Part shown: piece after piece, positions 57,215-64,000 of the stretch
Numbering within the stretch: the stretch's first letter is position 1
Layout: every line of letters starts with the position of its first letter
DNA from: Actinomadura violacea
Lineage (GTDB): Bacteria; Actinomycetota; Actinomycetes; Streptosporangiales; Streptosporangiaceae
DNA: 64,000 nucleotides
Assembly (NCBI RefSeq): GCF_017573465.1
Contig: NZ_JAGEPF010000002.1
Location: 62,001-126,000, forward strand
Direction: 5' to 3'
Notes under the pieces: model-generated
Told to the model about the DNA's origin: nothing
Databases searched by the model: none
The model's input: only the letters and a program-made list of their open reading frames with translations
Made by a program: the position numbers and the translations under genes

Positions 57215-58168
57215 TCACGTCCGGCGGTCGGGTTCACCGGGCACGACGCGGGCACCGCGGGTCGCGACGTCCAACGGGTGTTCGTGCCACCCATTACCCA
57301 CTCGCGGCGCCATCGAATCAACTCGTGATGCGTTTGTGAAGGCCAGGACAGTGGGCCCCGCCCCGGAAATCACCGCGGGCACTCCGGCGGAACGCAGCCG
57401 TTCGACGAGTCGCACCGACTCCGGCATCGCGGGGGCGCGGTAATTCTGGTGCAGCCGGTCTTCCGTCGCGTCCAGCAGCACCGCGTCGCCGAGCCCGCCG
57501 GAAAGCGCGGCGACGAGCAGCGCGGCGCGCCCCGCGTTGGCCGCGGCGTCGGCGTGCGGGACGGTCGCGGGCAGCAGCCCGCGCGCCCGCTCGGTCGCCA
57601 GCCGCTGCTCGGGCACGAACGCCACCACCTGCGTGACCTGCGGTTCCAGCCGGACGAGGCGCGCCCCGTCCGGGGCCGTCCAGGCGATGGTCAGGCCGCC
57701 CGCCAGGCACGGCGCGACGTTGTCGGGATGCCCCTCGACGTCGGTCGCGAGGCGCAGCGCGGCGTCGTCGTCCATCAGGTCGCCGTGCGGGTGCAGCGCG
57801 CGCGCCGCGACGATCGCCGCGACGATCGCCGCGGACGACGAGCCGAGCCCGCGGCTGTGCGGGATCCGGTTGCGGCAGCGCAGCCGGATGCCCTTCGGCT
57901 GCCCGGCCGGCTGGCCGGGTCCGGCCGCGGCGAGCTCGTCCAGCACGTCGAACGTCCGGCGCAGCACCTTCACGATGAGGTGCCGTTCGCCGCGGTCGGC
58001 GACCTCGGCGCCCTCGCCGTCCACCTCGATGGACACCCCGTCGCCGGCCAGCGTCACCTCGACGTCGTCGTGCAGCGACAGCGCGAGGCCGAGCGAGTCG
58101 AAGCCCGGCCCCAGGTTGGCGCTCGTCGCCGGCGTCCGCACCAGCACGGACCGCTCCGGCGCCCCCAT
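57215..58168 (-). CDS. thrB: homoserine kinase
   Basis: 317 residues of the GHMP kinase family. VRTPATSANLGPGFDSLGLAL is the N-terminal motif, HSRGLGSSSAAIVAAIVAA the ATP-binding glycine loop and VPAVISGAGPTVLAF the third motif. It phosphorylates homoserine for threonine synthesis. The ATG shares one base with the thrC stop (TGATG), so translation is coupled. Confidence 0.95.
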   Translation of the reverse strand: MGAPERSVLVRTPATSANLGPGFDSLGLALSLHDDVEVTLAGDGVSIEVDGEGAEVADRGERHLIVKVLRRTFDVLDELAAAGPGQPAGQPKGIRLRCRNRIPHSRGLGSSSAAIVAAIVAARALHPHGDLMDDDAALRLATDVEGHPDNVAPCLAGGLTIAWTAPDGARLVRLEPQVTQVVAFVPEQRLATERARGLLPATVPHADAAANAGRAALLVAALSGGLGDAVLLDATEDRLHQNYRAPAMPESVRLVERLRSAGVPAVISGAGPTVLAFTNASRVDSMAPRVGNGWHEHPLDVATRGARVVPGEPDRRT

Positions 58169-59235
58169 CAGGTGAGGCCGAGCGCGGAGGCCGCCTCGTG
58201 GGCGTCGACGCGGACGACGGTCGGCGCGGGCGCGCCGGAGATCGCCCAGTCGGGGTCCTTGAGGCCGTTGCCCGTCACCGTGCAGACGACCTTGGAGCCG
58301 GCCTTCACCACGCCCTGCTCGGTGGCCTGCAGCAGGCCCGCGACGCTCGCCGCGGACGCCGGCTCCACGAACACGCCCTCCTCGCGCGCCAGCAGCCGGT
58401 AAGCGGCGAGGATCTGCCGGTCGGTGACCGAGTCGATCGCACCGCCCGACTCGTCGCGTGCGGCGATCGCCAGGTCCCACGACGCGGGGTTGCCGATCCG
58501 GATCGCGGTCGCGATCGTCTGCGGCTTCAGCACCGGCTCGCCCTTGACGAACGGCGCCGCGCCGCTGGCCTGGAAGCCCAGCATGCGGGGCGTCCGAGCG
58601 GCGACCTTGTCGGCGGCGTACTCCTTGTAGCCCATCCAGTACGCCGAGATGTTGCCGGCGTTGCCGACGGGCAGGCAGTGCACGTCCGGGGCGTCGCCGA
58701 GCGCGTCCACGATCTCGAACGCCGCGGTCTTCTGCCCCTGCAGCCGGTACTTGTTGACGGAGTTGACCAGCGCCACCGGATAGTCGACCGACAGCTTGCG
58801 GGCCAGCTCAAGGCAGTCGTCGAAGTTGCCGTCCACCTGCAGCAGCCGCGCGCCGTGCACCAGCGCCTGCGCCAGCTTCCCCATCGCGATCTTGCCGTTG
58901 GGGACGAGCACCGCGCACGTCATCCCGGCCCGCACCGCGTACGCCGCCGCGGACGCCGAGGTGTTGCCGGTGGAGGCGCAGATGACCGCCTTGGCGCCCT
59001 CCTCGGCGGCCTTGCTGATCGCCATCGTCATCCCGCGGTCCTTGAACGAACCGGTCGGGTTGAGGCCCTCGACCTTCAGGTGCACCTCGCACCCGGTCAG
59101 CTGGGAGAGCCGGACGGCCGGCACCAGCGGCGTGCCGCCCTCCAGCAGCGTCACCACGGGCGTCGCGTCCGTCACCGGAAGCCGGTCGCGGTATTCCTCG
59201 ATGAGGCCACGCCACACGCGGGCGTTCCCGTTCAC
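58168..59235 (-). CDS. thrC: threonine synthase
   Basis: 355 residues, PLP-dependent. The Schiff-base Lys is in [29 protein letters not shown] binds phosphate, and [15 protein letters not shown] is conserved. It converts O-phosphohomoserine to threonine. GTG start at 59235, 42 bp after the hom stop. Confidence 0.95.
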   Translation of the reverse strand: MNGNARVWRGLIEEYRDRLPVTDATPVVTLLEGGTPLVPAVRLSQLTGCEVHLKVEGLNPTGSFKDRGMTMAISKAAEEGAKAVICASTGNTSASAAAYAVRAGMTCAVLVPNGKIAMGKLAQALVHGARLLQVDGNFDDCLELARKLSVDYPVALVNSVNKYRLQGQKTAAFEIVDALGDAPDVHCLPVGNAGNISAYWMGYKEYAADKVAARTPRMLGFQASGAAPFVKGEPVLKPQTIATAIRIGNPASWDLAIAARDESGGAIDSVTDRQILAAYRLLAREEGVFVEPASAASVAGLLQATEQGVVKAGSKVVCTVTGNGLKDPDWAISGAPAPTVVRVDAHEAASALGLT

Positions 59236-59277
59236 GTCAGTGTCTCCTTGGCTGACCTGCGAATGTGGACCCGGATT

Positions 59278-60600
59278 CTACCGGGGTGTCTCTTCGCCCT
59301 CGACGCGCATGACGCTCGCGACCTCGCGGACGCTGTCCAGCCCCCGCAGGCCCTCCACGACCGCCGACAGCGCCGCGTCCGGGGCCCGGTGCGTCACCAC
59401 CACGAGCTGCGCCTCCTCGCCCAGCCCCACCTGCCGGACGGCCTGGATCGACACCTCGTGCCGCGCGAACTCCGCGGCGACGGCGGCGAGCACGCCGGCC
59501 TCGTCCGTCACGTCCAGGTGGATGTAGTAGCGCGTCACGGTCTCGCCCATCGGCAGGACCGGCAGCTTCGCGTACGTCACCTCGACCGGGCCGGGCGTCC
59601 CGCCGACCACGTTGCGCGCCACCGCGACCAGGTCGCCGAGCACCGCCGACGCCGTCGGGGCGCCGCCCGCGCCCGCGCCGTAGAACATCAGCGACCCCGC
59701 CGACTCCGCCTCCACGAACACCGCGTTGTAGGCCTCGCGGACGCTCGCCAGCGGATGCGTCCGCGGGATCATCGCCGGGTACACCCGCACCGACACCCCG
59801 CGCCCGTTGCGGCCGTCCTCGGACGGCACCCGCTCGCAGATCGCCAGCAGCTTCACCACGCAGTCCATGCCCGTGGCGCCCGCGACGTCCGCCGCGGACA
59901 CCTCGGTGATGCCCTCCCGGTGCACGTCCGCCGCCGTCACCGGGGTGTGGAACGCCAACTGCGCCAGGATCGCCGCCTTCGCCGCCGCGTCGAACCCCTC
60001 GACGTCCGCCGTCGGGTCCGCCTCCGCGTACCCGAGCGACTGCGCCTCCTCCAGCGCCTCGTTGAACCCCGCGCCCGCCGAGTCCATCTGGTCGAGGATG
60101 TAGTTCGTCGTGCCGTTGACGATGCCGAGCACCCGGTGCACGTGGTCGCCGACCAGCGACTCCCGCAGCGGCCGCAGCAGCGGGATCGCGCCCGCCACCG
60201 ACGCCTCGTAGTACAGGTCCGCGCCGTACTCGCGGGCCGCCGCGAACAGCGTCGCCCCGTCCTCGGCCAGCAGCGCCTTGTTCGCGGTGACGACCGACTT
60301 GCCGGACTTCATCGCCTCCAGCATCAGCGTCCGGGCCGGCTCGATCCCGCCGATCACCTCGATGACGATGTCCACGTCGTCCCGCGTGACCAGGCCCTGC
60401 GCGTCCGTCGTCACCAGCGCCGGGTCGACGCCCGCGCGGACCCGCTCGGGCCGCCGCACCGCGATCCCGGCCAGCTCCAGCGGCGTCCCCACCCGCGCCG
60501 CGAGGTCGTCGGCCTGCTCGCGCAGCAGCCGGACGACCTCGCTGCCGACGACGCCGCATCCCAGCAGCGCGACCCGCAGCGGGCCACGTTCGGGTTTCAC
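59278..60600 (-). CDS. hom: homoserine dehydrogenase
   Basis: 440 residues. The Rossmann start is [17 protein letters not shown]. The catalytic domain has [28 protein letters not shown] and [13 protein letters not shown]-terminal ACT domain ([35 protein letters not shown]) is probably the site of threonine feedback. GTG start overlaps the lysA stop by four bases. Confidence 0.95.
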   Translation of the reverse strand: MKPERGPLRVALLGCGVVGSEVVRLLREQADDLAARVGTPLELAGIAVRRPERVRAGVDPALVTTDAQGLVTRDDVDIVIEVIGGIEPARTLMLEAMKSGKSVVTANKALLAEDGATLFAAAREYGADLYYEASVAGAIPLLRPLRESLVGDHVHRVLGIVNGTTNYILDQMDSAGAGFNEALEEAQSLGYAEADPTADVEGFDAAAKAAILAQLAFHTPVTAADVHREGITEVSAADVAGATGMDCVVKLLAICERVPSEDGRNGRGVSVRVYPAMIPRTHPLASVREAYNAVFVEAESAGSLMFYGAGAGGAPTASAVLGDLVAVARNVVGGTPGPVEVTYAKLPVLPMGETVTRYYIHLDVTDEAGVLAAVAAEFARHEVSIQAVRQVGLGEEAQLVVVTHRAPDAALSAVVEGLRGLDSVREVASVMRVEGEETPR

Positions 60601-61994
60601 GCTCGGACCTCCGCATCCGCATCCAGCCGCAGCAGGTCCTCGGCGGTCTCCCGGCGGACGATCACGCGCGACCTGCCGTCCTTCACCGCCACCACGGCGG
60701 GCTTCGGGACGTGGTTGTAGTTACTGGCCATCGATCGACAGTACGCACCGGTCGCGGCGACCGCCACCAGGTCCCCCGCCGCAATATCTTCGGGGAACCA
60801 CAGGTCCCGCACGACGATGTCCCCGCTTTCGCAGTGCTTGCCGACAAGCCTACTGAGCATGGGTGATGCGTCGGACGACCGGCTCGCGAGCGCGCCGGTG
60901 TACTCCGCGCCGTACAGCGCGGTCCGCAGGTTGTCGCTCATCCCGCCGTCCACCGACACATACGTCCGCAGGCCCTCGACGTCCTTCACCGTGCCGACCT
61001 CGTACAGCGTCACCCCGCCCGGGCCGATGATCGCCCGTCCCGGCTCCACCGTCAGCCGCGGCATCGCCAGCCCGTACGCCCGGCACTCGTGCGCCACGAT
61101 CTCCCGCAGGCCGTCCGCCATCGACTTCGGGTCGTGCGGCTCCTCCCCCGGCAGGTACGCGATCCCGTACCCGCCGCCGAGGTCCAGCTCCGGCAGCTCG
61201 ACGCCGTGCTCGTCGCGGATCGCCACCAGCAGCTCCGCCAGCCGGTGCGCCGCGACCTCGAACCCGTCCACGTCGAAGATCTGCGACCCGATGTGGCTGT
61301 GCAGCCCCACCAGCTCCAGCTGCTTCAGCGCCAGCACCCGCCGGACCGCCTCCAGCGCCGCCCCGGAGCTGCGGGAGAACCCGAACTTCTGGTCGTCGTG
61401 CGCGGTCGCGATGAACTCGTGCGTGTGCGCCTCGACGCCCGTCGTGACCCGCACCATCACCTTCGGCCGGACGCCCCGGTCCTGCGCCAGGTACCCCAGC
61501 CGCGCGATCTCCTCGAACGAGTCGACCACGATCCGGCCGACCCCGGCCTCCAGGGCCTTCTCCAGCTCCCAGGACGCCTTGTTGCTGCCGTGCAGCGTGA
61601 TCCGCTCCGTCGGGAAGCCCGCCGCCAGCGCGACCGCCAGCTCCCCGCCGCTGCACACGTCCAGGCCCAGGCCCTCCTCGTGCAGCCACCGCGCCACCGC
61701 CGTGCACAGGAACGCCTTGCCCGCGTAATGCACGTCACCGTCGTGGAACGCCGCCGCGTACTCGCGCGCCCGGGACCGCACGTCCTCCTCGTCGTAGACG
61801 TACAGGGGCGTCCCGTACTCGCGCGCCAGGTCCCGCACGTCGACGCCGCCGATCGTCAGCACGCCGTCCGCACGGGCCGCGCCGCGCGGCCACACGTGCG
61901 CGGCCAGCGCGTTCAGATCGTCCGCCGGCCCCGCCGGGTGGTCTTCGGGCAGGACGTCAGCGTGCCGGGGCCCGGCAGGGTGAACTCGACTCAT
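60597..61994 (-). CDS. lysA: diaminopimelate decarboxylase
   Basis: 465 residues, fold-type III PLP enzyme. The PLP lysine is in [43 protein letters not shown] and EPGRAI bind cofactor, and CESGDIV supplies the active-site Cys. It makes lysine from meso-diaminopimelate. The N-terminus has an extra ~35-residue segment, as in other actinomycetes. The ATG overlaps the stop of the ArgS-like gene. Confidence 0.95.
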   Translation of the reverse strand: MSRVHPAGPRHADVLPEDHPAGPADDLNALAAHVWPRGAARADGVLTIGGVDVRDLAREYGTPLYVYDEEDVRSRAREYAAAFHDGDVHYAGKAFLCTAVARWLHEEGLGLDVCSGGELAVALAAGFPTERITLHGSNKASWELEKALEAGVGRIVVDSFEEIARLGYLAQDRGVRPKVMVRVTTGVEAHTHEFIATAHDDQKFGFSRSSGAALEAVRRVLALKQLELVGLHSHIGSQIFDVDGFEVAAHRLAELLVAIRDEHGVELPELDLGGGYGIAYLPGEEPHDPKSMADGLREIVAHECRAYGLAMPRLTVEPGRAIIGPGGVTLYEVGTVKDVEGLRTYVSVDGGMSDNLRTALYGAEYTGALASRSSDASPMLSRLVGKHCESGDIVVRDLWFPEDIAAGDLVAVAATGAYCRSMASNYNHVPKPAVVAVKDGRSRVIVRRETAEDLLRLDADAEVRA

Positions 61995-62686
61995 ATCCGC
62001 TCTCTAGGGGTCTCACCGAACATCTTCAGGCCGTTGCCGAGGGCGATGCGCACGGCCCGCGCCAGCCCGGCGCGTCCCGCGTGCACCGCCCCGGGTTTCT
62101 CGTCCCCCAGGGGCACGGCCGGGCACCGCTCATGGACGTCGTGGTACGCCCCGGCGACCCTCTCCAGACAGAACGCCAGCGGCCCGGCGTCGCCTTCCCG
62201 CTCGGCCTGAGCCGCCCGCCCCGGCACGTCCGCGAGCACCCCCACCAGCCGCTTCTCCACGTCCGCCAGGCTTTCGGGCAGGCCCTCTCCGATCCCGAGT
62301 TCCCGGGCCCACCGCCCCGTCCAGCACGCCCGCGCGTACGCGTACCGCACCGCGAACCCGGGGTTGGCGAACGTCCTCGGCCGGTCGTCCCACACGTGCG
62401 CCGGAACCCGCGCCGTCCCGTATCCGGGGTCCCGCAGGATCGCGCCCACCACGTCCGCCGCCGGCATCTCCACCCGCACGAACCCGCGTCCGGTGACCGT
62501 CCCCCCGACCCGCTTCGCGATCACCGCGGGCTCGACGCCCAGCACCAGCGCCACCGGGCTCTCGAAGACCCCCGCCTCGCGCGCGAACACCAGCGCCTCG
62601 CCGGGCACGGCGACGTCCAGCTCACCGTCCGCGACGGCGGCGCCCACCGCCGCCACAAGGGCGTCGCTCACCTCGGCCGGAGTCAC
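61991..62686 (-). CDS. stand-alone ArgS-like DALR anticodon-binding protein
   Basis: 231 residues. The C-terminal half resembles the arginyl-tRNA synthetase DALR domain ([86 protein letters not shown]). The catalytic HIGH and KMSK motifs are absent and length is under half of ArgS, so it cannot charge tRNA alone. Such proteins precede lysA in many actinobacteria; role unknown, perhaps tRNA sensing. GTG start at 62686; it heads the lysA-hom-thrC-thrB operon with coupled translation. Confidence 0.85.
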   Translation of the reverse strand: MTPAEVSDALVAAVGAAVADGELDVAVPGEALVFAREAGVFESPVALVLGVEPAVIAKRVGGTVTGRGFVRVEMPAADVVGAILRDPGYGTARVPAHVWDDRPRTFANPGFAVRYAYARACWTGRWARELGIGEGLPESLADVEKRLVGVLADVPGRAAQAEREGDAGPLAFCLERVAGAYHDVHERCPAVPLGDEKPGAVHAGRAGLARAVRIALGNGLKMFGETPRERI

Positions 62687-62693
62687 CCTGGTG

Positions 62694-62722
62694 AGACTAT
62701 CCGACCACTATTCGAGACCCAA
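62694..62722 (-). promoter_or_regulatory. promoter of the lysA-thrB operon
   Basis: TTGGGT (62717-62722) and TAGTCT (62694-62699) on the minus strand are 17 bp apart, with the GTG start seven bases after the -10. This gives a very short leader with no room for a lysine riboswitch or leader-peptide attenuator. Confidence 0.55.
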
Positions 62723-62815
62723 CGCTGCGCTTGACCTACGGATTTGCAGGTGGCCGATCAACGCTACGGGCGAAATATCTCTCACTGAGATGTAACCCCG
62801 ACGCCACATACAAGC

Positions 62816-62850
62816 GGCCCCGAACCGGTGTTCCAGCACCGGCCGGGGCC
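62816..62850 (+). promoter_or_regulatory. leader hairpin before small-gene cluster
   Basis: GGCCCCG-AA-CCGGTG-TTCCAG-CACCGG-C-CGGGGCC forms a strong two-part stem, followed by TAGGGATCAACCTTGCAGGA and the start codon 30 bp on. With no T-run it may be a 5'-UTR element. The following GGGGCCTAGGGATCAACCTT is close to the GGGGCCTTAGGACGAACCTT of the 84-bp leaders. Confidence 0.45.
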
Positions 62851-62880
62851 TAGGGATCAACCTTGCAGGAGGCCAACCCC

Positions 62881-63141
62881 ATGGCTCACGAGCCTACCGA
62901 GCGCTCCACCACCGCCGACCGGGTCCGTGCGCTCGCCGTCCGCACCGGCGCGATTGAGAACCAGATGCGCGGCGTCGGCCTCGACGGCGTCGCCGAGATC
63001 GCACGGGCGTCGCGCGTCTCGCTGGACGAGGCCGCCGAGGTCGCCGACATGGGACACGAGGACCAGGCGAGCCGGGCGGCCTGCACGGCCGTGAAGCGGC
63101 TGAACGTGGCTCTGCGCGTCGCGCAGGGGGCGGGACGATGA
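62881..63141 (+). CDS. small hypothetical protein, first of a coupled cluster
   Basis: 86 residues, charged and helical: AHEPTERSTTADRVRALAVRTGAIENQMRGVG, then VAEIARASRVSLDEAAEVADMGHEDQASRAACTAVKRLNVALRVA. No family recognised. The middle might hold a short helix-turn-helix (LDEAAEVADMG), but this is weak. AGGAGG lies eight bases before the ATG. Its stop overlaps the next start (ATGA). Confidence 0.6.
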   Translation: MAHEPTERSTTADRVRALAVRTGAIENQMRGVGLDGVAEIARASRVSLDEAAEVADMGHEDQASRAACTAVKRLNVALRVAQGAGR

Positions 63142-63404
63142 CGAACCTCCCCGGCAGCGTCGGGCCCTACGAGTCCGACCAGCAGGCCGCCGCGACCGTC
63201 CGTGAGGCGTACGCGGCCGGGCCGCTCGCTCCGCACGGCACCCTGGCCCGGTTCAACCGCGACCGTCTCACCGCGGCGTGCGAGGCCGCAGGCGTCGAGC
63301 TGGGCGCGTACGACCGGCGGGTCGTCGAGTGGCTGGCGGGATGGGAGCCGGAGACGGTGGCGGTCGTCGTCGGCCTGGTCCTGCGCGCGGGCGGCCGGTC
63401 ATGA
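63138..63404 (+). CDS. small hypothetical protein, second of the cluster
   Basis: 88 residues. GSVGPYESDQQAAATVREAYAAGPLAPHGTLARFNRDRLTAACEAAGVELGAYDRRVVEWLAGWEPETVAVVVGLVLRAG reads as a compact helical protein with a single Cys; I do not recognise it. Both ends overlap neighbours by four bases, which supports a real translationally coupled unit. Confidence 0.6.
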   Translation: MTNLPGSVGPYESDQQAAATVREAYAAGPLAPHGTLARFNRDRLTAACEAAGVELGAYDRRVVEWLAGWEPETVAVVVGLVLRAGGRS

Positions 63405-63616
63405 GCGCCCGCCCGGACGCCCTGCGCGTCGCGCAACTCGAGGCCGAGGTGGAGACGTTGCGGACGGCTCTCGGCATGCTGCAGAAGCTCGTCAACGCCC
63501 TGTACGAGGACGGCGGCGAGACGCTGAAGGCGCAGGAGGCCGAGCAGCAGCAGCAGGCGGCCGAGGTCGCCGATCGGCGTGCCGCGTTCCGCGTCATCCC
63601 CGGCGGTGCCGCGTAG
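63401..63616 (+). CDS. small coiled-coil protein, third of the cluster
   Basis: 71 residues. LRVAQLEAEVETLRTALGMLQKLVNALYEDGGETLKAQEAEQQQQAAEVADRRAAF is a clear coiled coil with Gln-rich end. ATG overlaps the preceding stop. Function unknown; a scaffold or adaptor role is possible. A hairpin 16 bp after its stop ends the three-gene unit. Confidence 0.6.
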   Translation: MSARPDALRVAQLEAEVETLRTALGMLQKLVNALYEDGGETLKAQEAEQQQQAAEVADRRAAFRVIPGGAA

Positions 63617-63632
63617 CCCGTTCCGCCCGTCA

Positions 63633-63665
63633 GCGCCCCGTACGGCCATCCGGCCAGCGGGGCGC
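63633..63665 (+). terminator. hairpin after the small-gene cluster
   Basis: GCGCCCCG...CGGGGCGC with inner GGCC-ATCC-GGCC, followed by TTGCACGTT. Confidence 0.55.
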
Positions 63666-63799
63666 TTGCACGTTGCGGGGCGCCTCGGTTGCTGCGGTGC
63701 GGATCATGTGGCCTCGCGGCCATTGACGCGGTACCGAGGAGGCGCTCACGCTGCCTCGGGTGAGCAAGTCCACGCAAACTGCTTAGGGAGGCCACGACC

Positions 63800-64000
63800 A
63801 TGCGGCTACGGTTCCTCGGGACGGACTCCAACCAAGGCGGGTGCCCGGCGATGTACGCGACCGACCGCGGCACCTACGTGGTGCAGGGGAAGGTCGTCAC
63901 GGACGCAGCGGCGATCGGCGACGTTCGCGACCTCGCCGACGACGAGACGGTCGTGGAGATCGAGCCCGCGCTCGTCCGGTACCTGATCGAGCACTACAAC
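63800..64000 (+). CDS. conserved small actinobacterial protein, 3' end outside window
   Basis: 67 codons are visible and the frame is open at the window end. The pattern MRLRFLGTDSNQGG, CPAMYATDRGTYVVQGKVV and ETVVEIEPALVRYL is a family I know from many Streptomyces-type genomes. There it sits next to a DUF6879-family gene and an Scr1-type helix-turn-helix regulator with DUF397, a toxin-antitoxin-like set of unknown role. GGGAGG precedes the ATG at 63800. TTGACG at 63723-63728 with CACGCT 18 bp on may be its promoter. Confidence 0.7.
   Translation, partial: MRLRFLGTDSNQGGCPAMYATDRGTYVVQGKVVTDAAAIGDVRDLADDETVVEIEPALVRYLIEHYN

Noticed and set aside
62690-62860. tRNA or att site at the island edge
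   Set aside because: CTACGGATTTGCAGG and GGTCTCGAATAG looked tRNA-like, but no cloverleaf or GGTTCRA T-arm can be built, and no integrase is in view.

Overview
The window is very GC-rich (roughly 70% or more by eye), with GTG and TTG starts and few long intergenic gaps. The gene order strongly resembles the Streptomyces coelicolor region from lysA/hom/thrC/thrB through rho, rpmE, prfA and the atp operon to nucS, the methylmalonyl-CoA epimerase and a Scy/FilP-like gene (recalled synteny, not computed). I infer a filamentous actinomycete, probably of the Streptosporangiales/Thermomonosporaceae type (for example Actinomadura). The genus is a guess.

Layout. 0-8 kb: membrane proteins (DUF3817, DUF2127-like, DUF4230), a thiolase, methylmalonyl-CoA epimerase, a hendecad-repeat coiled-coil polarity protein and an AI-2E-family transporter. 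8-15.8 kb: two alpha/beta hydrolases, a small zinc-binding-like protein, an internally duplicated 3-hydroxyacyl-CoA dehydrogenase, a flavin-dependent monooxygenase-like protein, an SCO5389-family protein, a small basic peptide gene, a HEAT-repeat protein, the mismatch endonuclease NucS and a RidA protein. 15.8-18.7 kb: an accessory patch with a 15-bp nested tandem repeat, then a DUF222/HNH nuclease gene and a VOC gene between two inverted 199-bp MITE-like repeats. 19-27.3 kb: small regulated units (DUF3224, lipoprotein, TetR regulators, an M50 protease, an NmrA oxidoreductase with a double operator, a PadR regulator divergent from a membrane protein plus carotenoid oxygenase operon, an aldehyde dehydrogenase).

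27.5-35 kb: two tandem 36-residue basic peptide genes whose 84-bp leader is nearly the same as the leader of the 13.3 kb peptide gene; a two-gene unit of a P-loop ATPase and a membrane-anchored periplasmic-binding-like receptor; a GMC oxidoreductase; a PduO-type cobalamin adenosyltransferase; a DUF4097 (LiaG-like) lipoprotein. 35-62.7 kb is almost wholly on the minus strand: M28 peptidase, DUF2550, the complete F1Fo ATP synthase operon, a WecA/Rfe-type transferase, DUF2207, Sua5/YrdC, prmC-prfA, rpmE, a NarL/DesR-type two-component system, rho, and a translationally coupled ArgS-like/lysA/hom/thrC/thrB amino-acid operon. 62.8-64 kb enters an accessory cluster of overlapping small genes.

The most notable observation is regulatory. 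An 18-bp palindrome, GGTGGGGTTAGCCCCACC, lies 86 bp before the DUF4097 lipoprotein gene and, in the same relative orientation, 85 bp before the two-component sensor gene 20 kb away. In both places a GGCAGGCTTG box follows 42-43 bp downstream. This suggests one envelope-stress-like regulon. The second is the 84-bp leader with a conserved stem shared by two unlinked loci of tiny arginine-rich peptides, which may be a small, undescribed family.
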